Source: Ruminococcus sp. FMBCY1
Lineage (GTDB): Bacteria > Bacillota > Clostridia > Oscillospirales > Acutalibacteraceae
Direction of reading: 5' to 3'
Assembly: GCF_023921805.1 (NCBI RefSeq)
Contig: NZ_CP074197.1
Span: forward strand, 496,001-560,000
DNA length: 64,000 nucleotides
In this document: one piece after another, positions 1 through 8,842 of the stretch
Position numbering within the stretch: position 1 is the first letter of the stretch
Layout: every line of letters starts with the position of its first letter
Made by a program: the position numbers and the translations under genes
Notes under the pieces: generated by a model
What the model was told of the DNA's origin: nothing
Database searches by the model: none
The model's input: only the letters and a program-made list of their open reading frames with translations

Positions 1-194
1 AAAAAGCAAAGCGTATTTCGAGTGTTGCCCTGTGTGCTTATGCTTTTAACGGTTCTTCCGATTACATCCGTAACCGTAAATGCATTACAACAATTAAGAC
101 GGGCGCAACCGTGATTTATACAATTTCATTTACTGCAATTGTCGCTTTGCTTGCCTTTGCTGTATTGAAGAAAAGAGGACGCATTGAAAAATAA
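1..194 (+). CDS. C-terminal end of a membrane-anchored surface protein (partial)
   Basis: The reading frame is open from the window edge (first full codon at base 3) to TAA at 192-194. The last 30 or so residues form one hydrophobic segment (TISFTAIVALLAFAVL) followed by a basic tail (KKRGR), the layout of a C-terminal membrane anchor or stop-transfer segment. No LPXTG-like motif is visible before it. The next gene starts inside its last codons, so the two are probably co-transcribed. The function cannot be told from this fragment. Confidence 0.6.
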   Translation, partial: KAKRISSVALCAYAFNGSSDYIRNRKCITTIKTGATVIYTISFTAIVALLAFAVLKKRGRIEK

Positions 195-687
195 AAAAAT
201 ATATATTGCAATTATAGCGGCACTTATTGTTGCAATCGGAGCGCTAAGCGCAGTATTAATCTACAATAACATAAACTCTCAACCTGCCGCACCCACACAG
301 GGTGTGGTAGGGGAGATACGCACTGATTGGGATACAGGCATAGACGAAAACTCAAAAGGCAGTGACAATACCCAAAAAACAGGCGTGCAGATACCCGGCT
401 ACAGCACTGCTGAAATGAATGCGGGCGATACCTCTCTGCACATCAGTATCGGCAATCCAAAGTCAAACACCTGCGGCTTATACGCAACGCTAAGGCTTTC
501 CGACGGAACTGTGCTTTATAAATCGGATTTGCTTGAACCCGGCAGCGGTCTTACAGATGTACCGCTTTCAAAGTCGCTTGAGAAAGGCGAGTATCAAGCA
601 ATGGTTTTGTATGAATGTGTAACTCTTGACGATTCGCATCAAAAACTCAATTCGGCGGAATCGGAGTTTACACTTAAAGTTAAGTAA
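184..687 (+). CDS. Secreted or membrane-tethered hypothetical protein
   Basis: A 167-residue protein not recognised as a known family. It starts at TTG 184 behind AGAGGA (174-179) and overlaps the upstream gene. Residues 5-27 are a hydrophobic N-terminal helix with no clear lipobox cysteine, so it is probably a membrane-tethered extracellular protein. A Ser/Thr/Gln-rich linker follows, and then a predicted beta-rich domain whose two Cys residues lie in CGLY and YECV. It belongs to a short run of four surface or membrane genes read in the same direction. A role in assembling the next secreted protein is possible but is only a guess. Confidence 0.6.
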   Translation: MKNKKIYIAIIAALIVAIGALSAVLIYNNINSQPAAPTQGVVGEIRTDWDTGIDENSKGSDNTQKTGVQIPGYSTAEMNAGDTSLHISIGNPKSNTCGLYATLRLSDGTVLYKSDLLEPGSGLTDVPLSKSLEKGEYQAMVLYECVTLDDSHQKLNSAESEFTLKVK

Positions 688-729
688 AATACCGATAAAT
701 TCGGTAAAAATAAAGAAAGAAGTGTTTAT

Positions 730-1341
730 ATGAAAAAAATAAAATTTATATCGGCAATTATGGCGGCTATGCTCGCCGCAACAGGCGTGGTTTCCGTATC
801 GGCGGCAACCCTTACAAACGAAAATCCCGATTCTTCCACAGAAGTTACCGCAAGAATTGAGGGTACACAGCCGGGAGATGTAAGCTATGTTATTACAATC
901 CCCGATATGGTTGATTTCGGCACTCTTGCACAGCCGCAGACAGATACACAGAGCAACAAGTATCTCAACTTTGATGTGACTGCAACAGAGCTTAAACTTA
1001 ACGATAACAACTTTGTATCTGTTTATATTAACGGTCAGGACATTGACGATAAGTTCTATATTACACAGAAAGACGCAACCAACCCGTTCAAAATTAAGTA
1101 TGATATTTATTCGGAAAAAGTAAATGACGATAATGTTGCCGACAAAATCGCTATCAATGACGCAGGTGCTCCGGGTGCAAACGGTTTCCACTTTACAACC
1201 TTCAGCGCCGATTCACAGGGTCAGGTTCAGGAGGGTACACTTGTACTTAATCAGCAGGCACTCTACGGACAAGACCTTGACGCTATTGCAGGCAATTACA
1301 GCGGTACAATGACATTCCACAGCTCAATTGTAACAATATGA
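730..1341 (+). CDS. Secreted beta-rich surface protein
   Basis: A 203-residue protein with a clear signal peptide (MKKIKF, hydrophobic core, cleavage probably after VSVSAA, near residue 26). The mature part is rich in Thr, Asn, Asp and Val and has no Cys. It contains strand-like stretches (SYVITIPDMVDFGTL near residue 55) and ends in YSGTMTFHSSIVTI, resembling the final strand of fimbrial or WxL-type surface proteins. The family resemblance is loose and I do not assign it. It is flanked by two membrane-tethered proteins in the same operon, which fits a cell-surface structural role. Confidence 0.55.
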   Translation: MKKIKFISAIMAAMLAATGVVSVSAATLTNENPDSSTEVTARIEGTQPGDVSYVITIPDMVDFGTLAQPQTDTQSNKYLNFDVTATELKLNDNNFVSVYINGQDIDDKFYITQKDATNPFKIKYDIYSEKVNDDNVADKIAINDAGAPGANGFHFTTFSADSQGQVQEGTLVLNQQALYGQDLDAIAGNYSGTMTFHSSIVTI

Positions 1342-1348
1342 TTATGAA

Positions 1349-1645
1349 ATGACTGATTTTAAAAAATTGCTTAGTGCAATTGCGGTTTGTACGGTGATTG
1401 CCGCAGTCTTTATAACGGCTACCGTTTCGGTAACGGCAAGGGATGAGGGCAGTACGCAGATTACGGCTAACATTTTATCGCCGACAACTCAACCGTATTC
1501 CACAGTCCCGACCGTACCCGTACAGGATAACACGAGTATGGTAACGGGAACACAAACATATTTGCTGATAGCCTTGCTGTTGTGCATTGCATTGCTTGCA
1601 TTTGTTATATTATTATTTTTTATTCACAATAAACATATGAGGTGA
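1349..1645 (+). CDS. Small two-helix membrane protein of the surface operon
   Basis: A 98-residue protein with an N-terminal hydrophobic segment (residues 6-30), a Thr/Pro-rich extracellular linker of about 40 residues, and a C-terminal transmembrane helix (YLLIALLLCIALLAFVILLFF) ending in a short basic tail. The layout suits a membrane anchor. It starts 8 bases after the upstream stop, and its own stop lies within the ribosome site of the next gene, so the group is one operon. No family is recognised. Confidence 0.55.
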   Translation: MTDFKKLLSAIAVCTVIAAVFITATVSVTARDEGSTQITANILSPTTQPYSTVPTVPVQDNTSMVTGTQTYLLIALLLCIALLAFVILLFFIHNKHMR

Positions 1646-1647
1646 CT

Positions 1648-2178
1648 ATGAAGGTATTTAATTGTATTTTGGGTATTCTGACTGTTCTTGCGTCAATCTA
1701 TTGCATATTTTATCCCGGACTTACATTTCTTAACATCGGTTGGATTGTAACGATAATTCTCGGATTATGGGGAATTTCCTCAATTGTTTCGTATGCAGCT
1801 TCACGCAACGACGGTAATAATAAAGAAAAAGCTTTAATGGGAACTTTAGGTCTTATAGCAGGCATAGCTGCGGCGGTTGTGTCTGCGCTCGCAATGTTTA
1901 TGCCCGGCATAAGAGTGATGTTTGATATATTAATCCTTGCGATTTTTGCGGTATGGCTTATTGTAGACGGAATCTCCTCTATAGCAACATCATTCAAGGT
2001 TAAAAAATCAGGTTCAAGTGTATGGGTACTTCCGCTTATATGCGGAGTGCTCGTACTGCTTGCAGGCTTATACGGAATATTTAATCTTATATTCACAGCG
2101 CAAACACTCGGACTGTTTATGGGCATTTTGCTTATGACATACGGTATAAGACTGATTCTTTCGGCATTTAAAAATTAA
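1648..2178 (+). CDS. DUF308/HdeD-like membrane protein
   Basis: About 176 residues with six hydrophobic segments, small-residue-rich helices and short loops, as in the DUF308 (HdeD) family. The biochemical role of this family in Firmicutes is not established. I chose ATG 1648 over GTG 1642 because GAGGTGA (1639-1645) then lies at normal distance. This is the last gene of the surface operon and is followed by a strong terminator. Confidence 0.65.
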   Translation: MKVFNCILGILTVLASIYCIFYPGLTFLNIGWIVTIILGLWGISSIVSYAASRNDGNNKEKALMGTLGLIAGIAAAVVSALAMFMPGIRVMFDILILAIFAVWLIVDGISSIATSFKVKKSGSSVWVLPLICGVLVLLAGLYGIFNLIFTAQTLGLFMGILLMTYGIRLILSAFKN

Positions 2179-2208
2179 TTTGCTATCCACTCATTTCCCT
2201 TATATAAA

Positions 2209-2256
2209 ACAACAGCCTCTCGGTGTTTTTACATCAAGAGGCTGTTGTGTTTTTTA
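2209..2256 (+). terminator. Rho-independent terminator
   Basis: A 12-base stem (ACAACAGCCTCT paired with AGAGGCTGTTGT) around a T-rich loop, followed by GTTTTTTAT. It closes the surface operon. It also lies beyond the 3' end of the convergent MATE gene and may serve both directions. Confidence 0.85.
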
Positions 2257-2289
2257 TATTTGGTACTGTTGTAAATGTTGGAGTAATAT

Positions 2290-2330
2290 CGGTAAATTAT
2301 ATTTTAGCAGATTGCTTTATCAATCAATTA
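2290..2330. repeat. 41-base dispersed intergenic repeat, copy A
   Basis: Starts with CGGTAAATTA, then ten unrelated bases, then GATTGCTTTATCAATCAATTA. The same layout, with exactly the same length, occurs at 23031-23071, where the second half is a perfect 7-base stem. Both copies lie just downstream of a terminator. Confidence 0.6.
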
Positions 2331-2337
2331 CGCTCAA

Positions 2338-3720
2338 TTACGCTTTTTCTTTACCCTTATTTGCAAATCTTTTTGACGGTCTGTAGATAATCAACGCTAT
2401 AAATATCAGCACTGCCGTTGTAGCTAAGCTGACAGGGTAAGCGGTCATTATCGTTACAAAAGTTCTGTTTGCGGGGAATACAGTATTTATCCATATTATT
2501 CGCAGCACGCACACGCCTACGGTAGTGAGAATTGCAGGAACAAGTGAAAATCCGAATCCTCTTAAGTATCCCGACATTACCTCATACAGCATTGAGAATA
2601 TGTAAGCTATAAAAATAATTACAAGTCTTGTATAGCCTATTTCTATTACTTCGGGGTTGTTGTTGAATATTGACAGCAAAAATTTTCCTGTTATAAGCAC
2701 TATAAGTATTGCCGTGCCCGATGCAATTGCGTCTTCGATAAGACAAAGAAAAAGAGTTTTTTTACAACGGTCAAGCTTATTTGCGCCAAAGTTTTGTCCG
2801 ACAAATGTTGTGCAAGCCTGACTAAACGAGTTCATTACATTGTAAGCGATAATCTCTATGTTGAATGCCGCACTTGACGCCGCAATTACAACAGTGCCGA
2901 GGCTGTTAATCGCACCTTGAATTACAATATTCGCAACGGCAAACACCGCACTCTGTATGCCTGCGGGAAGTCCTATCTGCATAATTTTCGCAAAGACTTT
3001 TCCGTCAATTCTTAGCTTTTTAAATTCTACTTTTATGTATTTGTCGCTTTTTACGAGCTTTATATAAAGAATACCTGCGCTCACAACATTTGCAAGCACT
3101 GTTGCGGTTGCTACTCCGTTTACCGACATTTTAAGTACGATTACGAAGAACAGATTAAGCAGTACATTCAAAATTCCCGACAGCGTAAGCGCAATAAGCG
3201 GCATTTTGGTTTCGCCTATACTTCTGAAAATCGCCGCCTCAAAGTTGTACAGCAGTATGACAGGCATTCCGAGAAAATATATTCTCAAGTACAACAGTGC
3301 AAGCTCAAGCACATCATTTGGCACATTAAGCGCCGTAAGCAACGGCTCGGCTATAAGTTCGCCGATTATCGCAACCAATACACCGCCGATTACCGACACT
3401 ACCATTGAGGTATGCACCGCCTTTTGTACGGTCTGTTTGTCATCTCGTCCTATGGCATTTGCTATTACAACATTTGCGCCGAGCGCTATGCCGATAAATA
3501 AGTTCAGTATCAGACCAATAATCGGGCTGTTTGCTCCTACAGCCGCTACCGCTGCGGTTTTGTCGGTTTGTGCAAAGTTGCCTACGATTGCTATATCTGA
3601 CGCATTAAAAAGCTGTTCAAGTATTCCCGTTGCCGCAATCGGCAGGGCAAAAACAGGCAGTTTGTTCCATATACTGCCGTTGAGCATATCAAGTTTTTGC
3701 TTTTTTAATTCTTTTTCCAT
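2338..3720 (-). CDS. MATE family multidrug/Na+ efflux transporter
   Basis: A 460-residue membrane protein with about twelve hydrophobic helices in two related halves. Features typical of MATE exporters include the N-terminal WNKLPVFALPIAATGILEQLF segment, the helix reading ASDIAIVGNFA, and the second-half GANKLDRCKK loop with VGQNFGA before it. The family exports cationic drugs or metabolites using a Na+ or H+ gradient. The length is normal and the frame intact. A canonical promoter lies upstream on the minus strand, back to back with that of feoAB. The substrate is not predictable. Confidence 0.92.
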   Translation of the reverse strand: MEKELKKQKLDMLNGSIWNKLPVFALPIAATGILEQLFNASDIAIVGNFAQTDKTAAVAAVGANSPIIGLILNLFIGIALGANVVIANAIGRDDKQTVQKAVHTSMVVSVIGGVLVAIIGELIAEPLLTALNVPNDVLELALLYLRIYFLGMPVILLYNFEAAIFRSIGETKMPLIALTLSGILNVLLNLFFVIVLKMSVNGVATATVLANVVSAGILYIKLVKSDKYIKVEFKKLRIDGKVFAKIMQIGLPAGIQSAVFAVANIVIQGAINSLGTVVIAASSAAFNIEIIAYNVMNSFSQACTTFVGQNFGANKLDRCKKTLFLCLIEDAIASGTAILIVLITGKFLLSIFNNNPEVIEIGYTRLVIIFIAYIFSMLYEVMSGYLRGFGFSLVPAILTTVGVCVLRIIWINTVFPANRTFVTIMTAYPVSLATTAVLIFIALIIYRPSKRFANKGKEKA

Positions 3721-3761
3721 TCAATCCACCTTTTTGTTTCACATAAATTCATACTATATAG

Positions 3762-3790
3762 ATTATATTCCTTATTTTTACATTTTTCAA
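3762..3790 (-). promoter_or_regulatory. Sigma-A-type promoter for the MATE gene
   Basis: Read on the minus strand: TTGAAA (-35, 3785-3790), a 17-base spacer, and TATAAT (-10, 3762-3767), about 40 bases before the MATE start. Confidence 0.7.
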
Positions 3791-3801
3791 CTGTTAAATG
3801 G

Positions 3802-3830
3802 TTGCATATAGACATAAGGTTTATTATAAT
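3802..3830 (+). promoter_or_regulatory. Sigma-A-type promoter for feoAB
   Basis: TTGCAT (-35, 3802-3807), a 17-base spacer and TATAAT (-10, 3825-3830), about 70 bases upstream of the feoAB start. I found no convincing Fur-box palindrome overlapping it. Confidence 0.65.
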
Positions 3831-3899
3831 ATAAGGAAAGAAAAATTATGAAATGAAAAAATGAAATGAACATTTGCATTTATAGGGGTGGCATTATTT

Positions 3900-6284
3900 A
3901 TGGAAATGGATAAACTAAAGCCAAAACAAAGTGCTTTTATTACAAGGGTTGGCGGTGACGGAGCATTAAGACACCATTTGCTTGATATGGGACTTACACC
4001 CGGCACTGAAATTACTTTGCAGAAAATAGCGCCGATGGGCGATCCGATTCAAATTGAAGTGAGAGGCTATGAGCTTACGCTCCGACTTGATGAGGCTAAG
4101 AAAATTGAAATTGAAAACATACACGAACGAAAAGTTGTTGCCGACAGCAAACCGCAAAGGCATAAATCTATTCCGCATCCACGAGTAGGCGAGCTTGGCG
4201 AGGCAAACGATTATCATATTCACGATGAAAGCAAAGCACTGCCGAAAGACAGCAAACTTACATTTGCGCTTGCAGGAAACCAAAACTGCGGCAAAACCAC
4301 TTTGTTTAATCAGCTTACGGGCGCTAATCAGCATGTGGGCAATTTTCCGGGTGTTACCGTAGACAGAAAAGACGGCACAATTAAAAATCACCCTGAGGCA
4401 ACAGTTACCGACTTGCCGGGTATTTACTCATTGTCGCCGTATTCGAGCGAAGAAATAGTTACACGAGATTTCTTGATAAAAGATAAGCCGAGCGGAATTA
4501 TAAATATTGTAGACGCCTCAAACCTTGAGCGAAATCTATGCCTTACTATGCAGCTTATGGAACTTGGTATTCCTATGGTGCTTGCGCTGAATATGATGGA
4601 CGAGGTGCGAGAAAACGGCGGAAGTATCAGAGTAAACGAGCTTGAGCAAATTCTCGGAATACCTGTTATTCCTATTTCAGCCGTAAAAAATGAGGGTATA
4701 GACGAGCTTGTAAGTCACGCACTTCATGTGGCAAGATTTATGGAAAAGCCGGGGCGAATAGATTTTTGCACAGACAGTGTAGATAAAAAAGACCCTGTCG
4801 GAGCGGTTCACCGCTGCATACACGCCGTAGTGCATATGATAGAGCCTGAGGCAAAGCAATCGGGACTGCCGCTGCGATTTGCCGCAACAAAGCTGATAGA
4901 AAACGATGTGCCTATTGAAAAGCTACTTAACCTGACCGATGACAAAAAGCAGGCATTTGAGCACATTGTATCCGTAATGGAAGATGAAACGGGACTTGAC
5001 CGAGAGGCCGCCATTTCAAATATGCGATTCAGCTTTATAGAAAAAATGTGTCAAAAAACAGTTGTCCGTCCGCACGAAAGCAAAGAGCATAAGCGAAGTA
5101 TGAAAATTGACCGATTGCTTACGGGCAGATATACCGCTATTCCTTGCTTTATTGCAATTATGGCACTCATATTCGTTATGACCTTTAACCTTGTGGGCGC
5201 ATGGCTCTCTGACCTAATGAGTTTAGGCGTAGATTCTGTTATATCGCTTATAGACAACGCACTCACCGCCGTACAGATTAACCCTGTTGTGCATTCGCTT
5301 GTGGTAGACGGCATATGCAACGGTGTGGGCAGTGTAATCAGCTTTTTGCCTACAATCGTAACTCTGTTTTTCTTTTTGTCTATTCTTGAGGATACAGGTT
5401 ATATGGCAAGGGTTGCCTTTGTAATGGATAAGCTGTTAAGAAAAATAGGACTGTCGGGCAGAAGTTTTGTGCCAATGCTTATAGGCTTTGGCTGTTCTGT
5501 TCCTGCAATTATGTCAACACGAACACTCTCAAGCGAAAGAGATAGAAAAATGACAATCCTGCTCACTCCGTTTATGAGTTGCAGTGCAAAACTGCCGATT
5601 TATTCGCTGATTATAAGCGTATTTTTCCCAAGGCAGTATCAGGCGCTTGTAATGGTGGGACTATACATATTCGGCATTATTTGTGCCATTATTTATGCTT
5701 TGATTTTAAAAAGCACAAAGTTCAAGGGCGAGCCTGTTCCGTTTGTAATGGAGCTGCCTAATTACCGACTTCCATCGGCAAAGAGCGTTGTGCATCTCAT
5801 TTGGGAAAAGGCAAAGGGATTTATAGAAAAGGCATTTACAATTATTTTTGTAGCGTCAATTATAATTTGGTTTTTGCAGACCTTTGACGCAAGATTTAAT
5901 GTTGCCGAATCACCCGAACAGAGCCTGCTTGCAATGATTGGCAGCTTGGTTGCTCCTATTTTTGCTCCGCTCGGATTTGGCGATTGGCGAGTATCAACAG
6001 CTCTCATTACAGGCTTTACAGCAAAAGAAAGCGTTGTGTCTACACTTACTGTACTTATGGGCGGAGATGCCGAGCTTGTAAGTACATTGTTTACTCCTTT
6101 TACCGCCGCTGTATTCCTTGTATTTACTTTGCTTTACACTCCTTGCGTTGCCGCTATTGCAACCGTAAAGCGAGAAATGGGCGGCACTAAGGCGGCTGTC
6201 GCAACTGTTATTATTCAGTGCGCAATCGCATGGTGTGTGGCTTTTCTTATTCACGCAGTCGGTCTTGCCTTTGGCTTGGCTTAA
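3900..6284 (+). CDS. feoB: FeoA-FeoB fusion, ferrous iron transporter
   Basis: A 794-residue Fe(II) permease. Residues 1-80 are a FeoA-like SH3 domain (MGLTPGTEITL, GDPIQIEVRGYELTLR), normally a separate protein, fused to FeoB. The GTPase domain has G1 GNQNCGKTT (near residue 128), the switch region GNFPGVTVDRK and G3 DLPGIYS, followed by NMMD-type recognition. From about residue 400 come the polytopic membrane domains with the FeoB gate signatures GFGCSVPAIMSTRTL and TPCVAAIATVKREMG. ATG 3900 is preferred, with GTG 3888 as the alternative. The gene forms an operon with the Cys-rich peptide just downstream. Confidence 0.95.
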   Translation: MEMDKLKPKQSAFITRVGGDGALRHHLLDMGLTPGTEITLQKIAPMGDPIQIEVRGYELTLRLDEAKKIEIENIHERKVVADSKPQRHKSIPHPRVGELGEANDYHIHDESKALPKDSKLTFALAGNQNCGKTTLFNQLTGANQHVGNFPGVTVDRKDGTIKNHPEATVTDLPGIYSLSPYSSEEIVTRDFLIKDKPSGIINIVDASNLERNLCLTMQLMELGIPMVLALNMMDEVRENGGSIRVNELEQILGIPVIPISAVKNEGIDELVSHALHVARFMEKPGRIDFCTDSVDKKDPVGAVHRCIHAVVHMIEPEAKQSGLPLRFAATKLIENDVPIEKLLNLTDDKKQAFEHIVSVMEDETGLDREAAISNMRFSFIEKMCQKTVVRPHESKEHKRSMKIDRLLTGRYTAIPCFIAIMALIFVMTFNLVGAWLSDLMSLGVDSVISLIDNALTAVQINPVVHSLVVDGICNGVGSVISFLPTIVTLFFFLSILEDTGYMARVAFVMDKLLRKIGLSGRSFVPMLIGFGCSVPAIMSTRTLSSERDRKMTILLTPFMSCSAKLPIYSLIISVFFPRQYQALVMVGLYIFGIICAIIYALILKSTKFKGEPVPFVMELPNYRLPSAKSVVHLIWEKAKGFIEKAFTIIFVASIIIWFLQTFDARFNVAESPEQSLLAMIGSLVAPIFAPLGFGDWRVSTALITGFTAKESVVSTLTVLMGGDAELVSTLFTPFTAAVFLVFTLLYTPCVAAIATVKREMGGTKAAVATVIIQCAIAWCVAFLIHAVGLAFGLA

Positions 6285-6296
6285 CGGAGGGCGAAT

Positions 6297-6437
6297 ATGG
6301 ATATACCGAGTATTATAATTTTAGTAATTGTAGCTCTTTTGGTTATTCTCGCCGTAAGAAAAGCTAAAAAGGATAAGATGATTTCAAAGTGTGGCGGTAA
6401 TTGCTCAGCCTGCACGCTAAAATGCAATAAAAAATAA
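6297..6437 (+). CDS. FeoB-associated Cys-rich membrane protein
   Basis: A 46-residue protein. It has one N-terminal transmembrane helix (residues 4-20) and a basic stretch, then a Cys cluster of the form CGGNCSACTLKC near the C-terminus. This is the size and shape of the FeoB_associated family, which sits directly after feoB in many Firmicutes. It starts 12 bases after the FeoB stop behind GGAGGG. An iron-handling or FeoB-complex role is inferred from context. It has its own terminator immediately downstream. Confidence 0.85.
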   Translation: MDIPSIIILVIVALLVILAVRKAKKDKMISKCGGNCSACTLKCNKK

Positions 6438-6440
6438 TTT

Positions 6441-6474
6441 AAGCAAGGCGGTTTAATTTCCGCCTTGCTTTTTT
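6441..6474 (+). terminator. Rho-independent terminator of the feo operon
   Basis: A perfect 11-base stem (AAGCAAGGCGG / CCGCCTTGCTT) with an 8-base loop and a run of six T. Confidence 0.92.
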
Positions 6475-6514
6475 GTGATTACCAAATGGCATAGCAAGCA
6501 ATTTGAAATAGGCA

Positions 6515-6544
6515 TTAGACATTTGTAAAACAAAGGAGTATAAT
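6515..6544 (+). promoter_or_regulatory. Probable promoter of the flavodoxin gene
   Basis: TTAGAC (6515-6520), an 18-base spacer and TATAAT (6539-6544), about 50 bases before the ATG. The -35 is weak. Confidence 0.5.
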
Positions 6545-6593
6545 ATAAATACAGTTTAAATACAAGCTGAATTTCTTTGAAAGGTTGATTATA

Positions 6594-7061
6594 ATGAAAA
6601 AGTTAATAGCATATTTTTCGCCAAGCGGTAACACTAAGGCAATGGCAGAAAAACTTGCAAAGGCAACAGGCGCAGACTTGTTTGAAATCAAGCCGCAGAC
6701 GCCTTACACAAGAGCCGACCTTGACTGGACAAACAAAAACAGCCGTTCATCTATTGAAATGAATGACAAGAGCTTTCGTCCGCAGATTGCTCAGCTTCCT
6801 AACAGCCTTGCAAATTACGATACTATTTTTATCGGTTTCCCAATCTGGTGGTATGTTGCTCCAACAATTATCAACACATTTGTAGAAAATGTTGACTTAG
6901 ACGGTAAAAAGGTTATTCCGTTTGCAACTTCCGGCGGTAGCGGAATGGGTAAGACTTTGGCAAATCTAAAGCCGAGCTGCCCGGGCGCAAATTGGGTAGA
7001 GGGCAAAGTAATCAACGGTATGAGCGAAAAAGCCCTTGCCGATTGGGCAGAAAAACTTTAA
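6594..7061 (+). CDS. Flavodoxin
   Basis: A 155-residue single-domain flavodoxin. The FMN phosphate loop is FSPSGNTKAMAE at residues 8-19. Also present are the aromatic FMN-stacking segment FIGFPIWWYVAP (near residue 78) and the strand-loop FATSGGSGMGKT (near residue 105). These match the Flavodoxin_4-like NAD(P)H-quinone or electron-transfer flavodoxins common in clostridia. ATG 6594 has GAAAGG at good distance; an in-frame TTG nine bases earlier is less likely. The redox partner is unknown. Confidence 0.88.
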   Translation: MKKLIAYFSPSGNTKAMAEKLAKATGADLFEIKPQTPYTRADLDWTNKNSRSSIEMNDKSFRPQIAQLPNSLANYDTIFIGFPIWWYVAPTIINTFVENVDLDGKKVIPFATSGGSGMGKTLANLKPSCPGANWVEGKVINGMSEKALADWAEKL

Positions 7062-7078
7062 TTTAATAAGGTAAAGCT

Positions 7079-7390
7079 ATGCATAGGCTGTATGAGTGTT
7101 GGTGCGGCGGAGAAAACTATGACGGCGCACGACCATGTAATTTTGATTGGGTAAAGCACCTTAGAGAGGAATGTGAAAAGTACAATGTCACTTTTTGCTT
7201 TATAGAAACGGGTACTGTGTTTATCAAAGACAGCAAAACTTATCTTATGCCGAAAAAACAGCTTCAAAGCAAGATGGCTTATAAATCTAAAATGAATTTA
7301 AGCGAAAAACCGATCGAATGGAAACTTTGCGATAACTTCGGTGACAAAATCCCGAAAAATAAGCTCTATGTGCCATTAAGCGAAAATTAA
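7079..7390 (+). pseudogene. C-terminal fragment of a DUF5131 (Gp37/Gp68-like) protein
   Basis: An open frame of 103 codons that resembles only the last part of DUF5131 proteins. It contains VWCGGEN-like glycines, DGARPCNFDWVKHLREEC, the strand FCFIETGTVFIKDSKTY and the tail QSKMAYKSKM. Family members are usually about 250 residues and start with a Cys-rich radical-SAM-like half. Nothing of that half is seen here; 7062-7078 is only a short gap after flavodoxin. It is either a remnant or an independently translated C-terminal domain. The frame has no internal stops, so expression cannot be excluded. Confidence 0.5.
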
Positions 7391-7417
7391 AATACAGATA
7401 AATATTTTACATTATGC

Positions 7418-7447
7418 TTGACAGTGTATGATTATTTTTTATATAAT
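7418..7447 (+). promoter_or_regulatory. Promoter of the NSS transporter gene
   Basis: A perfect TTGACA (7418-7423), an 18-base spacer and TATAAT (7442-7447), 30 bases before the ATG. Confidence 0.75.
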
Positions 7448-7476
7448 TGTAACAGTTTGTTTTTAGGAGAGTTTCT

Positions 7477-8832
7477 ATGGAAAGAGAAAGTTTTAAGTCA
7501 CGGCTTGGATTTATTCTTGTAAGTGCGGGCTGTGCAATCGGCATCGGCAATGTTTGGAGATTCCCGTATGTTGCAGGTGAAAACGGCGGCGGTCTTTTTG
7601 TTTTGCTTTACCTCGTTTTCCTCGTTCTTATGGGTATTCCCGTATTGACAATGGAGCTTGCAGTGGGCAGAGCAAGCCGAAAAAGCGCCGTGCTCGGCTA
7701 CAAAAAACTTGAAAAGCCAAAAAGCAAATGGCATATTCACGGTTGGTTCTGTATGCTTGGCTGTTATCTGCTGATGATGTACTACACAACCGTTTCGGGG
7801 TGGATGACAAGCTATTTTTACAAATTTGCAACAGGCACTTTTGAAAGCGGAATGACCTCTGAGCAAGTCAGCGGTGTATTCTCTCAGTTGCAGTCAAACC
7901 CGATTGAAATGGTTATATGGATGGCTATTATTACCATACTCGGCTTTTTGGTGTGCAGCAGAGGTATTCAAAAGGGAATAGAAAAGGTGAGCAAGGTTAT
8001 GATGATTGCTTTGCTTGTGCTCATTCTCGCACTTGCCGTAAACAGCATTTTGCTTAGCGGTGCAGGCGAGGGACTTAAGTTTTATCTTGTTCCCGATTTT
8101 GAAAAAGTATCCGAAATAGGTATCGGCAACATTGTTTCCGCCGCTATGAATCAGAGCTTTTTCACACTCAGCCTCGGCATTGCGGCTATGGAAATCTTCG
8201 GCAGCTATATGTCTAAGGACAATACTCTTCCGGGCGAGTCCGTGAAAATCTGCGCACTCGATACTTTTGTGGCAATTATGGCGGGACTTATTATTTTCCC
8301 TGCGTGTTTCTCATACGGAGTTGAGCCCGACCAAGGCCCTGCACTCATATTCATTACCTTGCCAAATGTATTTGTAAATATGGCAGGCGGAAGAATTTGG
8401 GGCACACTGTTCTTTTTGTTTATGACTTTTGCGTGTTTTTCAACTATCATTGCCGTTTTTGAGAATATCATTTCGTTCTGGATTGATATGTTCGGCATCA
8501 GCCGTAAGAAGTCGGTAGTCATAAATGCGGTTATTATTCTTATTGCAAGTTTGCCTTGTGTGTTCGGATTTAATATTTGGAGCGGTTTTGAGCTGTTTGG
8601 TCAGAATGTTCTCGGTATGGAGGACTTCCTTGTAAGCAATATTTTGTTGCCTGTCGGCTCGCTTATTTATCTGCTGTTCTGCGTTACAAAATTCGGTTGG
8701 GGATTTGACAATTACCTTACTGAATGTAATACAGGCAAGGGTATGAAATTTGCAAGATTTTTAAAGCCTTATTTCCAATTTGTACTCCCGATTCTTGTGC
8801 TTATTGTACTTGTACAGGGCTTTATAAAATAA
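7477..8832 (+). CDS. NSS/SNF-family Na+-dependent amino-acid transporter
   Basis: A 451-residue symporter with about eleven to twelve transmembrane helices, the usual number for bacterial NSS proteins. Helix 1 carries the family signature GIGNVWRFPYVAGENGGG (residues 22-39), which supplies Na+ and substrate contacts in LeuT-like folds. Helix 6 carries the unwound FFTLSLGIAAMEIFGSY stretch. The likely substrate is an amino acid or related amine, and the specificity cannot be read. The gene is monocistronic, with a strong promoter and its own terminator. Confidence 0.93.
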   Translation: MERESFKSRLGFILVSAGCAIGIGNVWRFPYVAGENGGGLFVLLYLVFLVLMGIPVLTMELAVGRASRKSAVLGYKKLEKPKSKWHIHGWFCMLGCYLLMMYYTTVSGWMTSYFYKFATGTFESGMTSEQVSGVFSQLQSNPIEMVIWMAIITILGFLVCSRGIQKGIEKVSKVMMIALLVLILALAVNSILLSGAGEGLKFYLVPDFEKVSEIGIGNIVSAAMNQSFFTLSLGIAAMEIFGSYMSKDNTLPGESVKICALDTFVAIMAGLIIFPACFSYGVEPDQGPALIFITLPNVFVNMAGGRIWGTLFFLFMTFACFSTIIAVFENIISFWIDMFGISRKKSVVINAVIILIASLPCVFGFNIWSGFELFGQNVLGMEDFLVSNILLPVGSLIYLLFCVTKFGWGFDNYLTECNTGKGMKFARFLKPYFQFVLPILVLIVLVQGFIK

Positions 8833-8842
8833 TTTAAAATCA

